Positions 52,728-59,264 of a DNA stretch of 59,264 nt are shown here, piece after piece (positions within the stretch are counted from its first letter, which is position 1; the number at the start of each line of letters is the position of its first letter). This DNA comes from an uncultured Flavobacteriales bacterium (GTDB lineage: Bacteria > Bacteroidota > Bacteroidia > Flavobacteriales_D > Sanyastnellaceae). The translations under genes were made by a program, and so were the position numbers. Under the pieces are notes generated by a model, which was not told the DNA's origin, did no database searches, and was given only the letters and a program-made list of their open reading frames with translations. Where the stretch lies: NCBI GenBank assembly GCA_937974555.1, contig CALJKR010000008.1, positions 1 to 59,264 on the forward strand, written 5' to 3'.

Positions 52728-54728
52728 ATGTCGTTTAAAATTCACTCTCCTTTCGAACCCTCCGGTGATCAACCAACCGCGATTGCCCAGCTGACCAAGG
52801 GAGTTGAATCGGGTGAGAAGTTTCAAACTTTGTTGGGGGTGACAGGATCCGGTAAGACCTTTACCATTGCCAATGTGATTCAACAGACGGGTAGACCTAC
52901 TTTGATTTTGTCTCACAACAAAACGTTGGCTGCCCAATTATATGCAGAGTTTAAGGCTTTCTTTCCGGACAATCTGGTGGAATACTTTGTGAGTTATTAC
53001 GATTATTACCAGCCCGAAGCCTACATTCCCGTTACCAATACTTACATAGAAAAGGACTTGGCCATCAACCAAGAAATTGAGCGCATGCGCTTGAGTGCCA
53101 CTTCAGCGTTGCTCTCGGGAAGAAGGGATGTTATTGTGGTGGCGAGTATTTCATGCATTTATGGCATTGGAAATCCCAATGAGTTTAACAAGTCGGTCAT
53201 CGACCTGAAAAAAGGACAAAAGATGAGTCGCCAAGGATTTTTACATCGCTTGGTGGAATCCCTTTATTCTCGTGCCTTGGTGGATTTTGGTCGTGGTACT
53301 TTTAGAGTGAATGGTGATACGGTTGATGTATTCTTGGCCTATGCCGAGCATGCGGTTCGCGTTGTTTTTTGGGACAATGAAATCGAATCCATTGAATCCA
53401 TAGATCCTTTGACAGGGAAAAAAATCATGCCCTATGAAGCCACGCGAATTTACCCAGCCAATTTGTTTGTCACCAGCAAAGAGACCATGAATGACGCCAT
53501 CTGGGAAATCCAGCAGGACATGGTAAAACAGGTGGAAGCGTTTAATCGCGAAGGCAAAACCACTGAAGCCAAAAGATTGGAAGAGCGCGTGACGTATGAT
53601 ATTGAGATGATGAAAGAGTTGGGGTATTGTGCGGGAATTGAAAATTATTCAAGGTATTTTGATCGTCGTGAACCTGGACAAAGGCCTTTCTGTTTGATGG
53701 ATTATTTTCCCAAGGATTATCTTTTCGTTATCGATGAAAGTCACGTAACCGTATCGCAGGTTTCCGCGATGTTTGGCGGTGATCGCAGCAGAAAAGTGAA
53801 TTTGGTGGAACATGGTTTTCGCTTGACTTCAGCAATGGACAACCGCCCGCTGAAGTTTGATGAATGGGAAGCCATGCAAAACCAAGTGATCTATGTTTCA
53901 GCTACACCAGCGGATTATGAATTGACCAAATGTGAAGGGGTGGTGGTGGACCAAGTCGTAAGGCCGACGGGACTGTTAGATCCTCCCATCGAAATCAGAC
54001 CCACCAAAAACCAGGTGGACAATCTTTTGGAAGAAATTCGCAAGACCGTAGCCAACAATGAACGCGTTTTGGTTACGACCTTAACCAAGAGAATGGCGGA
54101 AGAATTGGCAAAATATTTCGATAAAATCAACGTTCGATGTCGATACATTCACAGCGAAGTGCAAACATTGGATCGAATAGAAATTTTAAGAGGACTCAGA
54201 GAAGGAGAGTTTGATGTGCTAATCGGCGTGAATTTGCTTCGCGAAGGCCTTGATCTTCCCGAGGTTTCATTGGTCGCCATCATGGATGCGGACAAGGAAG
54301 GGTTTCTTAGAAGCAACCGCTCGCTGACCCAAACGGCTGGTCGGGCCGCTCGTAATATCAATGGTCGGGTCATTTTTTATGCGGATAAAATCACCGATAG
54401 CATGAAGGCTACGATGAATGAAACCGAACGCAGAAGAAACAAGCAAATCGAATACAATGAACTTCACGGCATCACGCCAAGACAAGTGAAGAAGGAACAT
54501 ATTAGTACTGCAGCGAAAAAAATATATGTGGAACCAGATTACGCTCAGACGGGATTGGCTGCAGATCCAATCAATCAATACTTGAGTAAAGATCAATTGC
54601 AAAATTTATTTCAAGCAACCAAAAAACAAATGGAGGCGGCTGCGCGTGAATTGGATTTCCTTAATGCAGCTAGACTAAGAGACGAAATGTTTCAAATACA
54701 AAAACAATTAGAAAAAGAAGCCATATGA
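52728..54728 (+). CDS. uvrB: excinuclease ABC subunit B
   Basis: A 666-residue DNA helicase-like protein of nucleotide excision repair. Walker A GVTGSGKT (about 38-45), the beta-hairpin YYDYYQPEAYIP (about 91-102), DESH Walker B, the helicase motifs VSATPADYE, LLREGLDLPEV and QTAGRAARN, and a C-terminal UVR domain for UvrC (about 628-662, AARELDFLNAARLRDEM). Length and motifs are normal. It overlaps the following lipoprotein gene by four bases. Confidence 0.98.
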   Translation: MSFKIHSPFEPSGDQPTAIAQLTKGVESGEKFQTLLGVTGSGKTFTIANVIQQTGRPTLILSHNKTLAAQLYAEFKAFFPDNLVEYFVSYYDYYQPEAYIPVTNTYIEKDLAINQEIERMRLSATSALLSGRRDVIVVASISCIYGIGNPNEFNKSVIDLKKGQKMSRQGFLHRLVESLYSRALVDFGRGTFRVNGDTVDVFLAYAEHAVRVVFWDNEIESIESIDPLTGKKIMPYEATRIYPANLFVTSKETMNDAIWEIQQDMVKQVEAFNREGKTTEAKRLEERVTYDIEMMKELGYCAGIENYSRYFDRREPGQRPFCLMDYFPKDYLFVIDESHVTVSQVSAMFGGDRSRKVNLVEHGFRLTSAMDNRPLKFDEWEAMQNQVIYVSATPADYELTKCEGVVVDQVVRPTGLLDPPIEIRPTKNQVDNLLEEIRKTVANNERVLVTTLTKRMAEELAKYFDKINVRCRYIHSEVQTLDRIEILRGLREGEFDVLIGVNLLREGLDLPEVSLVAIMDADKEGFLRSNRSLTQTAGRAARNINGRVIFYADKITDSMKATMNETERRRNKQIEYNELHGITPRQVKKEHISTAAKKIYVEPDYAQTGLAADPINQYLSKDQLQNLFQATKKQMEAAARELDFLNAARLRDEMFQIQKQLEKEAI

Positions 54729-55201
54729 AAATGAAAATAAAAATACTGATCGCCGCGATGTGTTTGTCGCTTGCCGCTTGTAAGACAAAGAAACAAGTTG
54801 TAATCAAAGAAGAGGATGGTTTGGGCGCAATGTCTGAAATGCTGATTGGAAATGATGGTTTCATTGAAGTTAGAAAAGAATACGTCGGACCAGCCCAAGG
54901 AGATGCCATTACCATCAACGGACTAAAGGTGGTGGGTGATAGTTTATATGTTGAAGTGCAATATTCCGGTGGTTGTCAAAACCATGAATTTACCATGATC
55001 ACCAATGGTAATTTTTTGAAAAGCTTGCCCCCTCAATTGCCATTGTTTTTAGAGCACAATGCAAACGGAGACAATTGTAGAGCGCTAAAGATGGAGACAT
55101 TGAAGTATGATCTCAAACCGTTGCGCTCTTCTCAGACCAAGAAAATCAAAGTATTTGTCAATGATGACAAAGAACACATGACGGAGTATTCTTGGAAATA
55201 A
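54725..55201 (+). CDS. small lipoprotein of unknown function
   Basis: A 158-residue lipoprotein: signal peptide with lipobox LAAC (Cys19), then a Lys-rich linker and a beta-sandwich domain with AITINGLKVVGDSLYVEVQYSGGCQNHEFTM (described; about 60-90), two further Cys residues (GC and DNC) that could form a disulfide, and KKIKVFVNDDKEHMTEYSWK. I do not recognise a named family, though NigD-type lipoproteins have a similar build. The ATG overlaps the uvrB stop by four bases; two bases separate its stop from the flippase-CapA ATG. Confidence 0.75.
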   Translation: MKMKIKILIAAMCLSLAACKTKKQVVIKEEDGLGAMSEMLIGNDGFIEVRKEYVGPAQGDAITINGLKVVGDSLYVEVQYSGGCQNHEFTMITNGNFLKSLPPQLPLFLEHNANGDNCRALKMETLKYDLKPLRSSQTKKIKVFVNDDKEHMTEYSWK

Positions 55202-55203
55202 AG

Positions 55204-57540
55204 ATGAATCCTCGTGTGAAGGAAATACTGGCGAAAGGTTCGATTTTGCTGGGCGGTAGTGCACTCGCCCAGCTTTTTACTTTTATCTCCTATCCCGTAT
55301 TGTCTCATTGGTTAACGGCGGACAAATGGGCTGTATTTGGCGTATTCACTGCGGTTGTGACGCTTTTCGCTGTCATGGCCAATGGGGGCTTTGAACAAGC
55401 GATTTTGTTGCCCAAAGAAAATGGCAAGTCCATTGCGCTTTGGCGATTGTGTAAAGCCTTCACCGCCATTGTCGCGACCATGAGTGTTGTACTTCTCTTG
55501 ATCAAAGGTTACTTTCATCCTGAGTGGTTGTCTGAATTACATTTTGGGGGTATCATTCTGGCGCTTTTTTCCAGTGTCTATTTTGAGGGCTCGATTATCA
55601 GTACGGTTGTTTTGCTGAATCGGGCAGAGCAATACAAGGTTTTGGCTACCGGTAGGGCCATTCAAGCATCCATCACCTTGATTGTTCAATTGATAATGGC
55701 CCATCAAGTGGCTTATTCCTCAAGCGTTTTGGTCTGGGGGTGGATCATAGGGCAAGGCGGGCATTTTATTTGGTTAAATTTCCGCGCACATCGTTGGATA
55801 GAGGAGAATAAAACTCAGGATTTTTCAGTTTTTCAAGTTGCAACGGAGTACAAACATTTTTTTCGATTCGCCGTCGTATCTTCTTACATCAATACCATCT
55901 CCAGGCAATTGCCATTTTTAATTCTTCCATTTTGGATCTCCGATGTGGTTTTAGGTCAATTCACGTTTGCACATAAAATTTTAAGCGCTCCATTGGGTTT
56001 GATCGGTGCTACAATCACCCATGTTTTTAATGCGCAGTCCAGCAAGTCCAAGCGAGGTGAAGCGGAACCTATCCATGGGTTAACTTTGCAGTGGTCCAAA
56101 GCGATGTTGGTTTTTGGATTGCCGATTCTTTTGGGTATTGTGTTATACGGACCAGGGCTATTTGCTTGGCTATTTGGTGCTGATTACAAGGAGGCGGGCG
56201 TTCTAGCGCAATGGTTGGCCCCCTGGTTGTTTTTGCTTTATTGGATAAGTCCTTTGTCCAATTTAATCAGTACGGAAAATAAATTGCGTCCGCATTTTTA
56301 CTATAACCTATTACTGCTAACTGCGCGTGTAGCCGTGCTGTGGGCTTGCGCTCATTGGTATTCGGCCCACATGGCCATTGCAGGTTATAGTGTGGTTGGA
56401 ATTTGTTTTGCTATCGCGATGTTGGGTTGGTTGTGGTGGCTGTCTAAAAACCAAAAGCCCATTCAATCCCAAACGGATCAGCAGCAGACGGTTAAATTAA
56501 TATTGGCCGGAGACACTTGTTTTTCTGGTCAATTTCAAAAAGCGCTTGGTCAACATCAATCGATATTCTCTGAAGATTTAATAGCGAAATTTCAATCTGC
56601 ACAAGGGGTTTGTGTGAATTTAGAAGGTGCAGAAATTGAGGTTCAATCAGATCGAAAGCAAGGCGATCCTGTGACCAATGGTCCTGGTAGCATTCATTAC
56701 CTCTCACAGTGTGGTGTGAATATTTTCAATTTGGCCAATAACCACATTCTAGATGTTGGGGTTGATCAAGCCAAAAGAAATGTTCAAAGGATCTATCAAA
56801 ATGGAGATGCCGTGATTGGCATCAATGAAAAAGGTGATTGGTCTCTGCAACCGCATTTCATTTGCTTCAATGGGATTACGATCGCAATGTTGGCCATTGA
56901 GGAATTCGAAAGAAAATGGCCATTGAAATTACTGAAAGAAGCGGTCCGCGAGGCACGAATCCAAGCGGATTGTATCATTCTACAATACCATGGAGGAGAG
57001 GAGTATTCAACGATTCCATTTCCTTTCAAAAAGAGAAGATTGGAAAGACTATTGACATTGGATGTTGACGTTGTGGTAGCGCATCATCCCCATGTTGCCC
57101 AGCCCATCGTTCAATATGGCAAGAAGATTTTGGCTTATTCTCTCGGGAATTTTGTTTTTGATATTACCGAGCATAACGGAAGAAATGGCGTTAACGAAGG
57201 ATTACTATTGGAATTGAACATCACAAAAGAGGGCATTCAATTTCAAGGTATTTCTGTAGACATTGATGTATCAAATGCCAAAATCACGTTGAAGCAAGAG
57301 TCGGAATGGCAACAGACGCAAGCGCATTATCATTTGGAATCTTATTGGAAACAATGGGCAAGACAATGCCATAGAATTCGTGCTGAAGAGACAAGACTTA
57401 CCCTGGAGAACAAGCGGGAAGTAGAACCTTCAACTTCGGTATCGATCAATGGAATTTCCAGGTGGAGGTCTTTATTCAATCCTCCTCGTCGATCTTTATT
57501 TATCGGGGATTGGTTGTATCGAATTATTTTTATCAAATAA
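55204..57540 (+). CDS. polysaccharide flippase fused to CapA-like metallophosphatase
   Basis: One 778-residue ORF with two parts. Residues about 8-412 are a Wzx/MATE-like flippase with about 12 membrane helices (GSILLGGSALAQLFTFISYPVL start, DVVLGQFTFAHKILSAPLGLIGA typical). A short linker leads to a CapA (poly-gamma-glutamate biosynthesis) domain from about 432 to 700: LILAGDTCFSG (432-442), GPGSIHYL, NLANNHILDVG (509-519), ILQYHGGEEY and VAHHPHVAQPIVQY. CapA domains are calcineurin-like; they are normally separate proteins. With an even helix count the CapA part would face the cytoplasm. The ATG is two bases after the lipoprotein stop; its stop overlaps the asparagine-synthetase-like gene. 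Confidence 0.88.
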   Translation: MNPRVKEILAKGSILLGGSALAQLFTFISYPVLSHWLTADKWAVFGVFTAVVTLFAVMANGGFEQAILLPKENGKSIALWRLCKAFTAIVATMSVVLLLIKGYFHPEWLSELHFGGIILALFSSVYFEGSIISTVVLLNRAEQYKVLATGRAIQASITLIVQLIMAHQVAYSSSVLVWGWIIGQGGHFIWLNFRAHRWIEENKTQDFSVFQVATEYKHFFRFAVVSSYINTISRQLPFLILPFWISDVVLGQFTFAHKILSAPLGLIGATITHVFNAQSSKSKRGEAEPIHGLTLQWSKAMLVFGLPILLGIVLYGPGLFAWLFGADYKEAGVLAQWLAPWLFLLYWISPLSNLISTENKLRPHFYYNLLLLTARVAVLWACAHWYSAHMAIAGYSVVGICFAIAMLGWLWWLSKNQKPIQSQTDQQQTVKLILAGDTCFSGQFQKALGQHQSIFSEDLIAKFQSAQGVCVNLEGAEIEVQSDRKQGDPVTNGPGSIHYLSQCGVNIFNLANNHILDVGVDQAKRNVQRIYQNGDAVIGINEKGDWSLQPHFICFNGITIAMLAIEEFERKWPLKLLKEAVREARIQADCIILQYHGGEEYSTIPFPFKKRRLERLLTLDVDVVVAHHPHVAQPIVQYGKKILAYSLGNFVFDITEHNGRNGVNEGLLLELNITKEGIQFQGISVDIDVSNAKITLKQESEWQQTQAHYHLESYWKQWARQCHRIRAEETRLTLENKREVEPSTSVSINGISRWRSLFNPPRRSLFIGDWLYRIIFIK

Positions 57541-59096
57541 TGAAAGTCATTCCACACTTCCGTGAAGAAAAGGTATTCCCATGGTTTTCCAATGAAAATG
57601 GATACTTCAGAGGATTTATTTTCAAGGACAGTGGTGAATGCTTAACCGGAAAACCAGCGTTGGAGTATTTGATTCAGCGCCATTTGGATTCACCTAATTC
57701 CATTCCCAAAAATTGGAATGGATGTTTCTCCGCTGCTTTATTTTTAAATCATGCCGTGGTTTTAATGGCCGATGCGGTAAGTGCTTTTCCCTTGTTTTAT
57801 TCGGTTGCAGAACAGCACTGTGCAATAGGAGATGATGCCCGTCAATTGGCAGAATTTCTCCAGTTAACTCGAAGAGAGGATACTTTGCATTTCGAGATTT
57901 TCTCCATTTGCCCTGGTAATGAAACGCTATATACCGGGGTGATTCAGGTATTGGCAGGTCAGAGTATTGTGATTCAAAATCGACAAATCAAGAATGAAAT
58001 ACACGGCGAAATAGGCGCTGTTGCCCAGAGTGATGGACAATCTACCCAGACGGTTTGGGATGGTGTTATTGACCGATTATTGTCTTCAGGCAAACCATCT
58101 CATTGGGTCATACCCTTGAGTGGCGGTTGGGATTCTCGCCTGATATTGGCCAGCCTCTGGAGTAGGGGAGTGCGAAACATTGTGACCTATACCTATGGAG
58201 ATATTTCGAGTTTTGAAGTCAAAGAAGCCCAACGAGTGGCCAACCACTTGGGAGTGGAATGGCATTGGGTGAATTACGATGAGACGTTGTTATCATTATG
58301 GGATTCGGAAGAGGTGCAGCAATATTTGAAATCCCAAACGAGGGGATTTATATCACCTCAAGAACAAGAATTGTTTGCATTGTTGGAACTCCGAAACAAA
58401 GGAGTCATTGACAAAGGCTGTATTGCTTTACCAGGCTATTGTGGTGATTTGTTGGCCGGTAGTTATACTATCCCTGGCATCAAAGCCTATAGCCCATGGG
58501 ATGGAAAAATGGTTGCCGCATGGATGCATGCGAAGCACCTTTCCTTTATTGATGAATTTCCTGTTCAACAAGAGGCGATGGGTTTGCTCAATAATCAGTG
58601 GCAAACCTTTGGTGAGGGCAGGTTTGATACCTGGTTGGTTGGGTATGAGAATTGGTTTACCCAACAAAAAGTATCCAAATACATATTGAGCGGATTGCGC
58701 AGTTTTGAGCATGTGGGCATGGAATGGCGCATGCCGATGTGGGACAGACAATGGATGAACCATTGGTATTCTCAACCCCATGAAAAGCGATGGAATCGCC
58801 AAGCATTTAAGCAATGGGCCACGGCATCTTATTTTAAGCCATTGGGAATAGAAGTTGTTGAACACGAACAAGCTGAATCTTCGATGAAAAGTTGGAAATC
58901 AATGATCAGAGTGAAGTACCCCAGACTTTTTGCCTGCATCAAGTCCATGCGATTTTGGCGCAACGCTTCTGATATCAATAACGCCCAATATTTAGAGAAG
59001 AGAATTGGTAGCACTTTGATACAACAGGGAGTTCAGCCAAGAATCCAAAAGCTCAATCCCCTAATCGCGCAATACATATTGAGTAGAGGCTGGTAG
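57540..59096 (+). CDS. asparagine synthetase-like protein lacking the glutaminase cysteine
   Basis: The ATG at 57540 overlaps the upstream stop and gives 518 residues. The N-terminus (MKVIPHF) lacks the MCGI start, so the catalytic Cys2 of class II glutamine amidotransferases is absent. The following 185 residues still show the amidotransferase fold (NGCFSAALFLNHAVVLMADAVSAFPLFYS, GDDARQLAEFL). The synthetase half has the ATP-binding PP-loop PLSGGWDSRL (194-200 SGGWDSR), FSSFEVKEAQRVANHLG-like strand, ALPGYCGDLLAG and C-terminal helices. It would need ammonia or another nucleophile, and such proteins occur in capsule and natural-product clusters. Adjacent flippase-CapA suggests polysaccharide modification. 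Confidence 0.85.
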   Translation: MKVIPHFREEKVFPWFSNENGYFRGFIFKDSGECLTGKPALEYLIQRHLDSPNSIPKNWNGCFSAALFLNHAVVLMADAVSAFPLFYSVAEQHCAIGDDARQLAEFLQLTRREDTLHFEIFSICPGNETLYTGVIQVLAGQSIVIQNRQIKNEIHGEIGAVAQSDGQSTQTVWDGVIDRLLSSGKPSHWVIPLSGGWDSRLILASLWSRGVRNIVTYTYGDISSFEVKEAQRVANHLGVEWHWVNYDETLLSLWDSEEVQQYLKSQTRGFISPQEQELFALLELRNKGVIDKGCIALPGYCGDLLAGSYTIPGIKAYSPWDGKMVAAWMHAKHLSFIDEFPVQQEAMGLLNNQWQTFGEGRFDTWLVGYENWFTQQKVSKYILSGLRSFEHVGMEWRMPMWDRQWMNHWYSQPHEKRWNRQAFKQWATASYFKPLGIEVVEHEQAESSMKSWKSMIRVKYPRLFACIKSMRFWRNASDINNAQYLEKRIGSTLIQQGVQPRIQKLNPLIAQYILSRGW

Positions 59097-59110
59097 TCCA
59101 TTCCCATCCC

Positions 59111-59141
59111 CTCATCTCCTCATCTCCTCATCTCCTCATCC
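59111..59141. repeat. 8-bp tandem repeat downstream of gene 3' end
   Basis: Three exact CTCATCTC units followed by CTCATCC, 14 bases after the TAG of the asparagine-synthetase-like gene. The preceding 'CCATCCC' looks like a further degenerate unit. It has the same unit length and position (3' end) as the tracts at 16207 and 4230, but a different unit sequence. Confidence 0.85.
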
Positions 59142-59216
59142 CCTTAACCCTTAGCGAATTAGCTACGAGTCGAAAAAAAAAGGCAAAAAAAAAGATGAAA
59201 AAAGTTGATTAAAAAC

Positions 59217-59246
59217 TTGCGGGAGTAAAAAAAGGATGTACTTTTG
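59217..59246 (+). promoter_or_regulatory. strong promoter of a gene beyond the window
   Basis: A TTG -33 element (59217-59219) is followed after 19 bases by TACTTTTG (59239-59246), an exact TAnnTTTG -7 box at standard spacing. The upstream 50 bases are A-rich tracts that would act as an UP element. The sequence just after it (CACCCGCTTTC) is typical of the start of stable-RNA or highly expressed transcripts in Bacteroidota. The gene itself lies outside. Confidence 0.6.
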
Positions 59247-59264
59247 CACCCGCTTTCAAAAACA

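Overview
The window looks like a chromosomal segment of a marine or freshwater member of the Bacteroidota, most likely order Flavobacteriales. Reasons: several secreted proteins carry type IX secretion (T9SS) C-terminal sorting domains of both type A and type B; -7 elements of the form TAnnTTTG precede several genes; and Bacteroidota-typical families are present (PafA-type alkaline phosphatase, DUF3127, GH92, a DnaQ/GIY-YIG fusion, CotH/lamin-tail proteins). The family cannot be fixed from sequence alone. No rRNA, tRNA, CRISPR array, transposase or integrase gene was found.

Layout. (1) 2-2915: an AT-richer plus-strand run of five tightly coupled genes, entered in mid-gene: the C-terminal part of a KAP-type P-loop NTPase, a three-helix membrane protein, a 52-residue basic protein, a secreted beta-barrel-like protein and a uracil-DNA-glycosylase-fold protein. 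This is the best candidate for an undescribed (possibly defence-related) system. (2) 3085-4119: a decayed higBA-like module; higB is reduced to remnants, and the HigA-ImmA/IrrE fusion ends inside a heptanucleotide repeat. (3) 4238-15374: a minus-strand block with two large lectin-domain T9SS proteins flanking a stress/housekeeping set (a trans-sulfuration PLP enzyme, HtpG, LemA, two TPM proteins, a TerB-DnaJ protein). (4) 15523-23197: one small secreted protein, then a minus-strand operon (substrate-binding lipoprotein, small helical secreted protein, GH92 glycosidase, class III aminotransferase, DUF3127 OB-like protein, WYL regulator).

(5) 23260-27817: acyl-CoA carboxylase beta subunit, a membrane glycosyltransferase, and a convergent DnaQ-GIY-YIG nuclease. 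(6) 27859-37133: an outer-membrane barrel, then a compact cluster of porin, small PstS-like binding protein, PAS/HAMP histidine kinase and two stand-alone receivers, followed by a PafA phosphatase and an M61 peptidase. The cluster looks like a complete sense-and-respond unit, possibly for phosphate or another oxyanion. (7) 37130-42183: a CotH/lamin-tail T9SS protein, a GH25 lysozyme and fmt, with a clear terminator between the last two. (8) 42240-46895: a housekeeping operon (DUF493, membrane protein, rarA, rlmI-like, tpiA, prmA). (9) 46897-59096: a second CotH T9SS protein, a sugar-dehydrogenase-like T9SS protein, a TonB receptor, uvrB, a lipoprotein, an unusual flippase-CapA fusion, and an asparagine-synthetase-like protein without the N-terminal cysteine.

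Two patterns cut across the regions. Short 7-8 bp tandem repeats sit at the 3' ends of genes at three separate sites, and at two of them the stop codons lie inside the repeat. T9SS cargo is dense: five proteins carry recognisable sorting domains. The window ends in a strong promoter for a gene that lies outside it.
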